Origin: Microbacterium sp. Leaf288
Lineage (GTDB): Bacteria; Actinomycetota; Actinomycetes; Actinomycetales; Microbacteriaceae
Length of the DNA stretch: 64,000 nucleotides
NCBI RefSeq assembly: GCF_001422925.1
Contig: NZ_LMNI01000011.1
Span: 196,515-260,514, forward strand
Direction of reading: 5' to 3'
A program made the translations under genes and the position numbers. This document shows positions 23,769 to 32,242 of this stretch, one piece after another; within the stretch, counting starts at the first letter, position 1, and the number at the start of each line of letters is the position of its first letter. A model generated the notes under the pieces. That model did not search any database. It saw only the letters and a program-made list of their open reading frames with translations, and was not told the DNA's origin.

Positions 23769-25907
23769 ATGGCGACCCCCACCCCCTTCGATTCGCTGAC
23801 CGACTACATCGCCCTTCCTCGCGTGGAGGCGCTCGCCCTCTCGCCCGACGGGACGACCGCCGTGCTCACCGTCGCGGCCCTGAAGAAGGACGGCACCGGC
23901 TACGACCGGTCGCTGTGGGCGGTGCCGGCGACGGGCGGCGGCACGCCTCGACGCCTGACGCGGTCGGCGAAGGGCGAGGCCGGCGCCGCGTTCACCGCCG
24001 CCGGCGACATCCTGTTCGTCTCGGCCCGCCCCGATGCCGACGGCGACGCCGATGAGGAGTCCGGCCAGCTGTGGCTGCTGCCCGCCACCGGCGGTGAAGC
24101 CCGTCCCGTGACGCGACTGGCGGGTGGGGTCGACGGCATCGCCGCGACCGCCGATGCCTCCGCGCGGCTCGTGATCTCGGCCTCCCTGCTGCCGGGCGCC
24201 GACACGCTCGAGGCCGAGGCGGCGCTGCGCGCCAAGCGCAAGGAGAAGAAGGTGTCGGCGATCCTCCACGACACCTACCCCGTGCGCTACTGGGACCACG
24301 ACCTCGGTCCCGCCGAGCCGCACCTGCTCGCCATCGACATCGACGCCCTCGAGGACACCATCGCCGCGGCGGTGGCGGACACTGCGGCGTCAGACGCGTC
24401 GGGAACGGATGCTGCGACCTCCGGCACGGACGCCGCGTCCGCGGCATCCGGGAACGAGGGGAAGCCGTACCCGGCGACCCTGCCGCGTCCGCGCGACCTC
24501 ACGCCGAAGCCGGTGCGGTCGCTCGACCACGCGGAGGCCGCGCTCACGCCGGACGGGTCGACGCTCGTGGTGTCGCTCGAGCACCGGGAGCAGCGCGCCG
24601 GACGCCGGGTGATCGTCGCGATCGACACGGCGACGGGCGAGCGCACGACGCTGTTCGACGAGGTCGACGTGGACTACGAGATGCCGGCGATCAGCCACGA
24701 CGGCACGCGCATCGCGTACCTCCGCACCGTCAAGAGCAGCCCGGCCGCGCCCACGGACTACGAGATCTGGGTCGCCGGCATCGACGGCAGCGGCGCACGG
24801 CGCGTCGCGGCCGAGTGGGACCACTGGGCGTCGTCGCTGGCGTTCGCAGCCGACGACTCGGCGCTCATCGCGACCGCCGACCACGACGGCCGCGCACCGG
24901 TGTTCCGCATCCCCGTCGACGGCGGTGCGCCCGACAAGCTCACCGACGACGGCTTCGCGTACGCGAACGTCGTGGTCGACCGTGGCACGGGAGAGGTCGT
25001 CGCGCTCCGTTCGTCGTGGGTCGTGCCGCCGCACCCGGTCCGCATCGCGCGCGACGGTGCGGTGACGCCGCTCGCGACTCCCGCGCCGACACCGGCGGCA
25101 CCGGGCTCGATCACCGAGGTCGAGACGACCGCCGAGGACGGCGCGCGCGTGCGCGGCTGGCTGCTGCTGCCCGAGGGCGCGTCAGCCGCGGCGCCGGCGC
25201 CGCTGCTGCTGTGGATCCACGGCGGACCGCTGAACAGCTGGAACGCGTGGAGCTGGCGCTGGGCGCCGCTGCTCGCGGTCGCCCGCGGGTACGCCGTGCT
25301 GCTGCCCGACCCCGCCCTGTCGACCGGCTACGGCCTGGACTTCATCGCGCGCGGCTGGAACAGCTGGGGCGGGAAGCCCTACACCGACCTGCTGTCGATC
25401 ACCGACGCCACCGTGGCGCGCGACGACATCGACCAGACGCGCACCGCCGCGATGGGCGGATCGTTCGGCGGCTACATGGCCAACTGGGTCGCCGGGCACA
25501 CCGACCGGTTCCGGGCGATCGTGACCCACGCGAGCCTGTGGGCGCTCGACCAGTTCTCCGGAACGACTGACAGCTCCGAGTACTGGCAGCGCATCTTCAC
25601 GCCCGAGGCGATGATCGAGCACTCGCCGCACCAGTTCGTCCGCGAGATCCGCACGCCGCTGCTGGTCGTGCACGGCGACAAGGACTACCGCGTACCGGTC
25701 GGCGAGGGGCTGCGGCTCTGGTCGGAGCTCGCCGAGCACCACGCCGACGAGGACGGGCGCATGCCGCACCGCTTCCTGTACTTCCCCGACGAGAACCACT
25801 GGGTCCTCAAGCCCCAGCACGCCGTCGTCTGGTACGAGACGGTGTTCGCGTTCCTGGGCGAGCACGTGCTGGGCGCGGAGCCGTCGCGGTACGAACTGCT
25901 GGGATAG
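23769..25907 (+). CDS. S9 family prolyl oligopeptidase-type serine peptidase
   Basis: The 712-residue cytosolic peptidase has an N-terminal beta-propeller of WD40/TolB-like repeats (about residues 10-440) that gates the active site, then an alpha/beta hydrolase domain. The nucleophile is Ser565 in MGGSFGGYMANW, and the catalytic His is His677 in FPDENHWVLKPQH. The Asp is in the VVHGDKDYRVPV block. It resembles acylaminoacyl- or dipeptidyl-peptidases that trim short peptides. TAGCGT is 6 bases before the ATG, so the mRNA is probably leaderless. An Ala/Ser/Asp-rich insert near residues 195-235 is unusual for the family. Confidence 0.92.
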   Translation: MATPTPFDSLTDYIALPRVEALALSPDGTTAVLTVAALKKDGTGYDRSLWAVPATGGGTPRRLTRSAKGEAGAAFTAAGDILFVSARPDADGDADEESGQLWLLPATGGEARPVTRLAGGVDGIAATADASARLVISASLLPGADTLEAEAALRAKRKEKKVSAILHDTYPVRYWDHDLGPAEPHLLAIDIDALEDTIAAAVADTAASDASGTDAATSGTDAASAASGNEGKPYPATLPRPRDLTPKPVRSLDHAEAALTPDGSTLVVSLEHREQRAGRRVIVAIDTATGERTTLFDEVDVDYEMPAISHDGTRIAYLRTVKSSPAAPTDYEIWVAGIDGSGARRVAAEWDHWASSLAFAADDSALIATADHDGRAPVFRIPVDGGAPDKLTDDGFAYANVVVDRGTGEVVALRSSWVVPPHPVRIARDGAVTPLATPAPTPAAPGSITEVETTAEDGARVRGWLLLPEGASAAAPAPLLLWIHGGPLNSWNAWSWRWAPLLAVARGYAVLLPDPALSTGYGLDFIARGWNSWGGKPYTDLLSITDATVARDDIDQTRTAAMGGSFGGYMANWVAGHTDRFRAIVTHASLWALDQFSGTTDSSEYWQRIFTPEAMIEHSPHQFVREIRTPLLVVHGDKDYRVPVGEGLRLWSELAEHHADEDGRMPHRFLYFPDENHWVLKPQHAVVWYETVFAFLGEHVLGAEPSRYELLG

Positions 25908-25942
25908 CACGCGGCGCTGAGCACACCGTCGGAGGTTCAACT

Positions 25943-25981
25943 CGACACGCCGGAAGACGTATGCCACGTCCCGGCGTGTCG
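25943..25981. terminator. Hairpin CGACACGCCGG...CCGGCGTGTCG
   Basis: The 11-base perfect arms 25943-25953 and 25971-25981 enclose a 17-base loop between the converging peptidase and DUF1918 genes, where it can terminate both. Nearly the same arms occur again at 44916-44953. Confidence 0.6.
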
Positions 25982-26010
25982 GGCGGATCCTCCGATTCTG
26001 TGCACGCGAC

Positions 26011-26196
26011 TCAGGACGCGTGCCGGACTTCGCAGTCGCTTCCGGGCGACAGGATCGCCTCGTGCCCGTCGTCGTAGCGGACCACGAGCAGCGGGTTGTC
26101 CCCGGTGCCGCGGACCTCGATGACCTCACCCGCGCGCTCCACCGCGCCGACGACGCGGCCGTGGATGATCACGCGATCGCCGACGCTCGCTTGCAT
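26011..26196 (-). CDS. DUF1918 family small protein
   Basis: The 61-residue product begins MQASVGDRVIIHGRVVG and contains EVIEVRGTGDNPLLVVRYDDGHEAILSPGSD, the SH3-like beta-barrel signature of DUF1918, an actinobacterial family of unknown role. GGAGGTGG lies 6-8 bases before the ATG at 26196, which decides it over an upstream frame extension. It is soluble, acidic and probably cytosolic. Confidence 0.85.
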   Translation of the reverse strand: MQASVGDRVIIHGRVVGAVERAGEVIEVRGTGDNPLLVVRYDDGHEAILSPGSDCEVRHAS

Positions 26197-26267
26197 GGCG
26201 TACCACCTCCTGGCGCTCACGATACGACGCGGCGGCGGTCAGGGGTAGGGGTGGACCGGCTCGACCT

Positions 26268-26492
26268 CTACAGCTGCGCGCCGTCGTCGTCGCGATCCTC
26301 GAGCCCGACGCTGCGACCGCGCCAGGACTCGTACGCCATGAGCCAGCCGATCGAGACCGCGGCGGCGAGCACCACGCCCAGCAGCACGTTGCCCCAGATG
26401 AGCCCGAAGACGATCCCCAGCGTGAACATGAGGGCGGTGCCGAGCGCCCAGCCGGAGTGCCCGCGCGTCCAGCCCTTCCGCGTCGTGGTCAT
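26268..26492 (-). CDS. Small two-helix membrane protein
   Basis: The 74-residue protein has two hydrophobic segments, ALGTALMFTLGIVFGLIWGN and LGVVLAAAVSIGWLMAY, with a basic N terminus and an acidic C-terminal tail (EDRDDDGAQL). The family is not recognised. TAGGCT lies exactly 6 bases before the ATG, so the mRNA is probably leaderless, which supports the gene as real. Confidence 0.7.
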   Translation of the reverse strand: MTTTRKGWTRGHSGWALGTALMFTLGIVFGLIWGNVLLGVVLAAAVSIGWLMAYESWRGRSVGLEDRDDDGAQL

Positions 26493-26587
26493 GTCGAAAG
26501 CCTAGGGCTGCTGCGGAGCCCGTGGGCCGCCTGTGGCCCTGAGCCTCTCGGTAGGTTGGAAGGACCCACCCCAACGGAACGGACGCC

Positions 26588-27505
26588 ATGACCCTCAACG
26601 TCAGCCCGCTCACCCTCGGCACGTCGCCCCTCGGCCGCGGCACCGAGCCCGGTTCCCCGGAAGAGGACGCCGCCGTCCGATTCGCGGAGCAGCTGTTCGA
26701 CAGCAGCCACGCCTTCATCGACACCTCCAACAACTACGCCGGCGGGCGGTCCGAGGCGGTGCTGGGCCGTGCGATCGCACGGAAGGGAACGGATGCCGCC
26801 ACCCGCGTGATCTCCAAGGTCGATTGCGATCCCGAGACCGGCGCCTTCGACCGCGACCGCGTCCTGCGCTCGTTCGAAGAGACGACGGCGCGCCTCGGCG
26901 TCGAGCGTCTGCCGTTGCTGCACCTGCATGACCCCTACACCGTCACCTTCGACGAGGCGATCGGCCGCGGCGGCGCGGTCGAGGGGCTCATCGAGCTGCG
27001 CGAATCGGGTCGCGTCGACGCGATCGGCGTGGCCGCGGGACCGGTCGGGATGATGGCCCGCTACGTCGAGACCGGCGTGTTCGACGCCGTGCTCATCCAC
27101 AACCGCTTCACGGTCGTCGACCACTCCGCCGCGCCGGTGTTCGCCGACGCGCACGAGCGCGGCATGACGGTGTTCAACGCGGCGCCCTTCGGTGCCGGCA
27201 TCCTCGCCACCGGGACGCGCGAGGGCGCGATGTACGGCTACCGTCCGGCGACGCCCGAGCTGCAGGAATGGGTGTCGCGCCTGGAGCGTGTCGCCGCCTC
27301 CTTCGGCGTCAGCCTCCCGGCGGTGGCGCTGCACTTCTCGCTGCGGTCGCCGCTGATCGACTCGACCGTCGTCGGCATCTCGTCGGCGCAGCGTCTCGCA
27401 CAGCTCGACGAGCTCGCCGCGACGCCGATCCCCGACGAGGTGTGGGCGGAGCTCGAAGCACTCGGTCCCGCGCCGTCGCCCGTCGACGACAGCGCCTACG
27501 CCTGA
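26588..27505 (+). CDS. Aldo/keto reductase (aldose dehydrogenase-like)
   Basis: The 305-residue AKR is of the D-threo-aldose/L-fucose 1-dehydrogenase branch. Visible blocks are FIDTSNNYAGGRSEAVLG (catalytic Asp and Tyr), VISKVDCD (Lys), LLHLHDPYT (His), and the nucleotide-binding STVVGISSAQRL. It should oxidise an aldose at C1 or reduce an aldehyde with NAD(P). A TAGGTT box at about 26551 gives a leader of some 25 bases; the ribosome site is poor (GGAACGGACGCC). A terminator follows. It is not linked to sugar transport genes here. Confidence 0.87.
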   Translation: MTLNVSPLTLGTSPLGRGTEPGSPEEDAAVRFAEQLFDSSHAFIDTSNNYAGGRSEAVLGRAIARKGTDAATRVISKVDCDPETGAFDRDRVLRSFEETTARLGVERLPLLHLHDPYTVTFDEAIGRGGAVEGLIELRESGRVDAIGVAAGPVGMMARYVETGVFDAVLIHNRFTVVDHSAAPVFADAHERGMTVFNAAPFGAGILATGTREGAMYGYRPATPELQEWVSRLERVAASFGVSLPAVALHFSLRSPLIDSTVVGISSAQRLAQLDELAATPIPDEVWAELEALGPAPSPVDDSAYA

Positions 27506-27527
27506 TCGCTCGCACTTTGCGTCGAGC

Positions 27528-27563
27528 GAGCGCGGACCCCGGATCCAGGCGGGGTCCGCGCTC
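27528..27563. terminator. Bidirectional terminator hairpin
   Basis: GAGCGCGGACCCC (27528-27540) and GGGGTCCGCGCTC (27551-27563) pair perfectly around GGATCCAGGC. It lies between the converging AKR and VOC protein genes. Confidence 0.8.
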
Positions 27564-27568
27564 CGGCC

Positions 27569-27985
27569 TCACGCCTGCGGGGCGTTGACCGCGACCATCC
27601 AGTCGATGCCGAAGCGGTCGGTGAGCATGCCGAACTTGCCGCCCCACGGCGGGGTGTCGTACGGCATCGTGATGGTGCCGCCGTCGGCGAGCTTGTCCCA
27701 GAAGCGCTGGAGAGCGGACTCGTCGTCACCGCTGACCGAGACGGAGATGCCGGCCGGCTTCTCGTAGCTCATTCCGGTGGGCGTATCCGAGCCCATGAGG
27801 ATGAAGCCGTCGGGGCTCGTGAGCTGCGCGTGCATCACGAGGTCGTTCTCGGCGGGGTCCTGCACCATCCCCTCGTACTCGCCGAACGTCGAGATGTCGA
27901 GATCGCCCCCGAACACGCTCTGGTAGAAGGTCATCGCCTCACGGGCTTCGTTCCTGAAAGAGAGATATGGGTTGAGGCTGGGCAT
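27569..27985 (-). CDS. VOC family (PhnB/glyoxalase-like) protein
   Basis: The 138-residue protein belongs to the vicinal oxygen chelate superfamily, PhnB-like branch: NPYLSFRNEAREAMTFYQSVFGGDL at the N terminus, then MHAQLTSPDGFILMGSD, WDKLADGGTI, and the ending GKFGMLTDRFGIDWMV. Such proteins bind small molecules, and some bind metal; the enzymatic role is unclear. AGGAG lies 6 bases before the ATG. Confidence 0.88.
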   Translation of the reverse strand: MPSLNPYLSFRNEAREAMTFYQSVFGGDLDISTFGEYEGMVQDPAENDLVMHAQLTSPDGFILMGSDTPTGMSYEKPAGISVSVSGDDESALQRFWDKLADGGTITMPYDTPPWGGKFGMLTDRFGIDWMVAVNAPQA

Positions 27986-28078
27986 GTCGAACTCCTGAAT
28001 GGGTGGTGGATGCCGCGCCCGGCCGCGTGGCGCGTCCCAGTGTCGTCGTGGCCTCCGACATCCACAAGGGCGTCCGCG

Positions 28079-28456
28079 TCAGGCCTCCTTGGGCCCTTCC
28101 GCCGCCCACGCGATCGCGTCGTCGAGCGCCGACACGGCGAAGATGCGCAGCTCGCAGGGGAACAGGAACGAGATCCCGTGGATCACCTCGCCGATCAGGC
28201 TGTGGTCGGTGACGAGCGCGATGCGCCCCCACACGTGGGCCGGCTTGCCCTCGAGCTTGGCGTCCTGCCACAGCGCGCCGAGGGAGTAGCGCTCGAACTC
28301 GTCGCCCAGGACGTAGACCAGGTTGACCTTGCGGCCGGCCTCGACCGCCGCGTCGATGGCCGGGTCGAGGGATCCGACGTAGTCCGATGCGTCGACGGCG
28401 CCGACAGCGCGGAACCCGATGACGCCGTCGGGAAGGCCGTGCAGAGACTCGATCAT
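28079..28456 (-). CDS. STAS/SpoIIAA-like domain protein
   Basis: The 125-residue protein matches the SpoIIAA-like (DUF3478) family: VIGFRAVGAVDASDYVGSLDPAIDAAVEAGRKVNLVYVLGDEFERYS, then RIALVTDHSLIGEVIHG and a C-terminal amphipathic segment. These single STAS-like domains are thought to bind lipids or protein partners; the role is unknown. There is no membrane segment. The 93 bp downstream, before the VOC gene, holds nothing I recognise. Confidence 0.8.
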   Translation of the reverse strand: MIESLHGLPDGVIGFRAVGAVDASDYVGSLDPAIDAAVEAGRKVNLVYVLGDEFERYSLGALWQDAKLEGKPAHVWGRIALVTDHSLIGEVIHGISFLFPCELRIFAVSALDDAIAWAAEGPKEA

Positions 28457-28507
28457 GCGTCCATCCTGTCCTCGGACGCGCTGACCGCGGCGCGGACGCG
28501 CGGAGAG

Positions 28508-29515
28508 TCAGCGGTCGCGGTGGTCCTCGGGGTGCAGGCGCGCGCCACGCCGGGGCTCGCGCACACCGCTCGCCCCGATCAGGCGGATGACACGCTGACG
28601 CTGACCCGGCCACGCGGCCAGGAGCCGCAGCATCCCATCGTCGTCCGTGCGGTGGCCGGTCAGCGCGTAGCCCACCTCGTGGGCCACGTGATAGTCGCCG
28701 ACGCTCACGGCATCGGCGTCGCCGAGTGCCCGGATGCGGGTCTCAGCGGAAGTCCATGCACCGATGCCGGGCTGGCTCACGAGTACGCGGTCGACGGCCT
28801 CGCCGTCGTGGGCGGCGCGCACGGACCGCACGATCGCATCGCCGCGGCGGGCAGCGCGTACGACGGTCTTCGATTGCGGCGGTTCGAGCCCCGCGCGGTG
28901 CCACACCCACGAGGGGACGTGCTGCCATCCGTCGATCGTCGGCGGCGCGAACATCGGCGCCGGTGTCGGGCCGGGGGCACGCTCGCCGCACCACGTCACG
29001 ACGCGCCGCCACGCGCCGAAGGCCTGCATGCCGGTGACCTTCTGCTCGAAGATCGCGCTCACCAGGGCGTCGAACACGAGATCGGTGCGCGAGAGGCGCA
29101 GACCCGGGTTGCGGTGATGGGCGTCGGCGATGAGCGGATGCCGCGACGCGTCGAAGCCGGCCGGGTCGTCGTCCGCACCGCACAGCGCAGGAAGCTGCGC
29201 GAGCGCCCAGTCGCTCCCCGGACCCCAGGCCGCGCCGCGGATCACGCCCGGATGCGTCTCGCGGATCGCGAGCGTCGCGATGCCTGCCGGCGTACGGCTC
29301 ACCCGCCAGATGACTGCGCCCGAGACCGCCATCGTCGGGTCGCCGGCTCCGCGTCGCTGATACAGCACGGTGCGCCGGAGGTCGAGCGGATGCCGCGGCC
29401 GGTACTCCGTCTCGAGCGGCCGGCCATGACCGGGGCGGGGATCGCGGGTCGCCGCCCCCGGACCGAAGCGCCCGGCATCCCTCGTCCGAGGAATGCGCGA
29501 GAGCGAGGTGGTCAT
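28508..29515 (-). CDS. AlkA-like DNA-3-methyladenine glycosylase
   Basis: The 335-residue base-excision repair protein carries a helix-hairpin-helix GPD domain over about residues 130-300. The HhH is VLVSQPGIGAWTSAETRIRALG, with the catalytic Asp in AVSVGDYHVAHEVG. The region VFDALVSAIFEQKVTGMQAFGAW is the family's QK-containing helix. It would remove alkylated purines from DNA. The N-terminal 60 residues are basic and probably flexible. TAGGGT lies 7 bases before ATG 29515, so the mRNA is probably leaderless. No SOS or Ada-type site is visible. Confidence 0.85.
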   Translation of the reverse strand: MTTSLSRIPRTRDAGRFGPGAATRDPRPGHGRPLETEYRPRHPLDLRRTVLYQRRGAGDPTMAVSGAVIWRVSRTPAGIATLAIRETHPGVIRGAAWGPGSDWALAQLPALCGADDDPAGFDASRHPLIADAHHRNPGLRLSRTDLVFDALVSAIFEQKVTGMQAFGAWRRVVTWCGERAPGPTPAPMFAPPTIDGWQHVPSWVWHRAGLEPPQSKTVVRAARRGDAIVRSVRAAHDGEAVDRVLVSQPGIGAWTSAETRIRALGDADAVSVGDYHVAHEVGYALTGHRTDDDGMLRLLAAWPGQRQRVIRLIGASGVREPRRGARLHPEDHRDR

Positions 29516-29614
29516 GCCGCCCACCCTACGCCGACGCCTCCGACATCGAACCGTGCTCGCCTGTCGCGACGTGCCGGTGCGTGCAGCCCGATGCGACAGG
29601 TGAACGGGGTGGGA

Positions 29615-30364
29615 TCAGAAGCGGTCGGGCGACGGGGTGCCGTGGCCGTAGCGGATGACGACGTCGGCGTGACGGTCGAAGCGGTAGCCGACGCCGCGCA
29701 CGGTGCGGACGATGTCCTCGTAGCGGCCCAGCTTGGCGCGCAGGCGGCGGACGTGCACGTCGATGGTGCGCTCGCCCGGGGCGTCCTCGTCCGTCGCGCC
29801 CTGCCAGAGCGAGGTCACCAGCTCGGTGCGCTCGATCGTGCGGCCCTCGCGGAGCACGAGGTACTGCAGCAGCTCGAACTCCTTGAAGGTGAAGGCGGCG
29901 GACTCGCCGTCGATGAGCACGCGCTTGCGCGAGATGTCGACGACGACGCCGCCCGAGGCGGGCTCTTCGTCTTCGGGCTCCTCCTCCTTGGTGCGGGCGA
30001 CGGCCGACGGCTCGTGCAGCGCGAGGCGCACGACATCGACGTCGCGCCCGCCCGAGCCGACCGGCGCGAGGGCGACGGTGGCGTAGGTTTCGGCCGACGG
30101 CGCCAGCTCGGCGAGCGTGCGGCGCAGGGCGTCGACGAGCACACCGAGGTTCACGCCTGAGGCGGCGGCCTTGGCCTCGTCGATGCCGACGTACAGGGCG
30201 AAGCCGCGCGGCGCCGTGCCCGCGGGGAGGGCGCGCCCGGCCGGCTGTGCGGGCTCGGGGGCCGGCGCCGTGGGCGCCTCGACCGCGGCCGGGTGATTCA
30301 CGGCGCGGAGGTGGCGGACGGGGGCGGTGGTGGTGGGGCGGTCGAGGAGGGCGGTGGTCGACAT
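29615..30364 (-). CDS. Winged-helix transcriptional regulator without receiver domain
   Basis: The 249-residue protein has a C-terminal OmpR/PhoB-type winged helix (residues about 140-235: FTFKEFELLQYLVLREG, ELVTSLWQG, RTIDVHVRRLRAKLG, VRTVRGVGYRFD). In place of a phosphorylation receiver it has a Pro/Ala-rich leader and a 70-residue domain (GFALYVGIDEAKAAASGVNLGVLVDALRRTL and following) that I do not recognise, then an acidic linker. GCAAGGACC precedes the ATG. A leaderless cysteine-rich ORF lies 236 bp upstream on the same strand, so expression may respond to cysteine or sulfur supply. The targets are unknown. Confidence 0.82.
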   Translation of the reverse strand: MSTTALLDRPTTTAPVRHLRAVNHPAAVEAPTAPAPEPAQPAGRALPAGTAPRGFALYVGIDEAKAAASGVNLGVLVDALRRTLAELAPSAETYATVALAPVGSGGRDVDVVRLALHEPSAVARTKEEEPEDEEPASGGVVVDISRKRVLIDGESAAFTFKEFELLQYLVLREGRTIERTELVTSLWQGATDEDAPGERTIDVHVRRLRAKLGRYEDIVRTVRGVGYRFDRHADVVIRYGHGTPSPDRF

Positions 30365-30599
30365 GATGATGGTCCTTGCGGGAGGAACCCGGGTGGCGGA
30401 AACCGGGTTGAATGATGTGCTGCGGCCCTGGTCGTCGGTGGCGAGAAAGGCCGTAGGCCGGGTGAGGCCTGTGCCCGACGCTGGGCGGTGTGCGAAGCGG
30501 GTCCGGGTGCGCGTGATCGACGCACGAAACCGGTGCTTCGGGGGACTCCGTACGATCCGTGTTCAGAAGCGGAGGAGGAGTCCGACGGGGGTCACCGTG

Positions 30600-30701
30600 C
30601 TAGTGGCACATTCGACAACACATGGCAACGCGACCGGCCATCATCATGCCGGCAGTCCTGTTCGCCTCCCGGGCGGACAGATACAGCGCGTTGTCAGTCA
30701 T
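30600..30701 (-). CDS. Cysteine-rich leader peptide (candidate attenuator uORF)
   Basis: This 33-codon ORF starts MTDNALYLSAREANR and ends GRVAMCCRMCH before TAG. The run Cys-Cys-Arg-Met-Cys near the end, preceded by an RVA-type segment, resembles the polycysteine leaderless short ORFs known from mycobacteria, where ribosome stalling at Cys codons controls downstream expression. The promoter at 30709-30738 places transcription initiation at or next to its ATG. The 235 bases between its stop and the winged-helix gene hold complementary GGACTCC/GGAGTCC segments (about 30546 and 30578) that could form an attenuating structure. The adjacent plus-strand gene starts 183 bp away. Nothing else is recognised in this 520-bp gap. 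Confidence 0.65.
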   Translation of the reverse strand: MTDNALYLSAREANRTAGMMMAGRVAMCCRMCH

Positions 30702-30708
30702 GAGCCCG

Positions 30709-30738
30709 ATTATTACCGACTTTGTCCAAAAACGTCAA
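30709..30738 (-). promoter_or_regulatory. Strong sigma-A-type promoter for the leader ORF
   Basis: Reading the minus strand, TTGACG (738-733) is followed by 17 bases and TAATAAT (715-709). Seven bases then lead to the ATG at 30701. The near-consensus -35 and -10 and this spacing predict a leaderless transcript through the leader ORF towards the winged-helix gene. The region is strikingly AT-rich for the window. Confidence 0.75.
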
Positions 30739-30884
30739 ATCGCACGGGTTCTGGGCCCAGATCGTTTCGGAATGTGACAGATTGCTCAGTTCCACGTCGG
30801 GTGAGACCGAGTGTCAGCTGGACGATCACTGCGACATACCAAGAGACGCGTCCCGACGCTGCGCCGCGGGCGTAGCCTGGCGGC

Positions 30885-31178
30885 GTGACCGACCTCCGCT
30901 TCACGAAAGAGCCCGATGCGTCGCGGTACACCCTGCACCGCGGCGAAGACCTCGTGAGCGTGCTCGACTACCGCGACGACGGACGCACGGTGGCGATGAC
31001 CCGCGCCTACACGGTTCCGACCTTCCGCGGGCACGGGTACGCCGGCGAGCTCGTCGAACGCGCGGTCGAGGAGCTCGAGGAGCGCGGCGATCGCAAGGTC
31101 ATCCCGGTGTGCTGGTACGTCGCGGACTGGTTCGATGCGAACCCGTCGCGCCGCGGCATCCTGACTCCGCGTCCGTAG
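30885..31178 (+). CDS. GCN5-related N-acetyltransferase-like small protein
   Basis: The 97-residue protein matches the small GNAT family (YjdJ-like): LRFTKEPDASRYTL, then AMTRAYTVPTFRGHGYAGELVERAVEEL with the acetyl-CoA loop RGHGYAGEL, and VIPVCWYVADWFDANPS. TAGCCT lies 6 bases before the GTG at 30885, so it is probably leaderless. The acceptor substrate is unknown. Confidence 0.85.
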   Translation: MTDLRFTKEPDASRYTLHRGEDLVSVLDYRDDGRTVAMTRAYTVPTFRGHGYAGELVERAVEELEERGDRKVIPVCWYVADWFDANPSRRGILTPRP

Positions 31179-31277
31179 CCGCACCGTGCCCCGCCGACAC
31201 CGTCGGCATTCCTTGTCAACCCCATGTCGCCGTGCGGCCCCGCGACGGAGGCTGGGGGAGGACGAGAGGAGCACGCC

Positions 31278-31730
31278 ATGGATCGCGATCGAGCGAGAAG
31301 TCAGGACCTGCCCGACGGCGTCGTGAACGCCGACTCGGTGCCGGCGGCACCCCCGCCGAGCCACGAGGCGGTCGGCATCGGGGTCGTGGAGGACGGCATC
31401 GACCACCACGGTCAGGACGGCGCCCGCGACACCCAGACCGCGGGGGAGGCGCAGCGCACCCCCGGTGCACTCGGGACCGAGCAGGAACAGCGGCTGCCCG
31501 CGATGGCGCAGAACAACGCCTCCGACATCGACAAGGTGGCGGGCATCGTCGCGCAGACACGTCAGGACGTCGGCACCGACCCGCTGGAGCACATCGCGCA
31601 CGTCCTGCGCCAGCGACTGACGCAGTCCGGCATCGATCTTCCGGAGAGCGACATCGAGGAGCTCGCGCGACAGGTGTCGGTCGGGGACGCGGACGATCCC
31701 GCGCACCCGCGGCGCGGCGCGGCGAGCTGA
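31278..31730 (+). CDS. Hypothetical hydrophilic protein
   Basis: The 150-residue protein is not recognised. The first 75 residues are Asp/Gly/Pro-rich and probably disordered. The last 70 are helical and acidic (NASDIDKVAGIVAQTRQDVG, DPLEHIAHVLRQRLTQSGIDLPESDIEELARQV). There is no signal peptide or membrane segment. GAGGAGC lies 6 bases before the ATG. The base composition matches neighbouring genes. Confidence 0.65.
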   Translation: MDRDRARSQDLPDGVVNADSVPAAPPPSHEAVGIGVVEDGIDHHGQDGARDTQTAGEAQRTPGALGTEQEQRLPAMAQNNASDIDKVAGIVAQTRQDVGTDPLEHIAHVLRQRLTQSGIDLPESDIEELARQVSVGDADDPAHPRRGAAS

Positions 31731-31780
31731 CTCCGCGATTCGACCGCGGATGTGCACGCGCCCGGCCCTAGGCTGGGCGC

Positions 31781-32233
31781 GTGCACATGGAGGCAGTGTT
31801 CACCGCCGTCGCCGTCGGTTTCGAGGCCGTCGGCGCTGCCGCCATGATCGTCGGCTTCGTGATCGCGCTCGTGCTGGGCGGACGGTCGCTCGCGCGCCAC
31901 GAGGGCGGTCAGACCGCGTTCACGACGCTGCGCACGACGCTCGGAGGCGCGATCCTGCTCGGGCTCGAGGTGCTCGTCGCTGCGGACCTCATCCGCACGA
32001 TCACCTCGAAGCCCTCGCTCGAGGATGCGGCCATCCTGGGCCTCATCGTGCTCATCCGGACCATCCTGTCGATCTCGATCCAGATCGAGATCGAAGGCAC
32101 CCTCCCGTGGCGTCGCGCCCTCCTGCGCAGCGGGGGTCAGATGATCAGCGACGCCGTGGCGAAGGACCGCGCGGCCCAGCAGGCGGCCGTCGTCGCGCAC
32201 GCGCCCGCTCCCACGGACCCGCGCGCGTCCTGA
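31781..32233 (+). CDS. DUF1622 family membrane protein
   Basis: The 150-residue protein has three hydrophobic helices: FEAVGAAAMIVGFVIALVLG, LGGAILLGLEVLVAADLIRTI and AAILGLIVLIRTILSISI. It ends in a polar tail. The pattern, including LEVLVAADLIRTI and RTILSISIQIEIEG, matches DUF1622, an inner-membrane family of unknown role. TAGGCT is exactly 6 bases before the GTG at 31781, so it is probably leaderless. An in-frame ATG two codons later is an alternative. Confidence 0.85.
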   Translation: MHMEAVFTAVAVGFEAVGAAAMIVGFVIALVLGGRSLARHEGGQTAFTTLRTTLGGAILLGLEVLVAADLIRTITSKPSLEDAAILGLIVLIRTILSISIQIEIEGTLPWRRALLRSGGQMISDAVAKDRAAQQAAVVAHAPAPTDPRAS

Positions 32234-32242
32234 CCTCCACGG

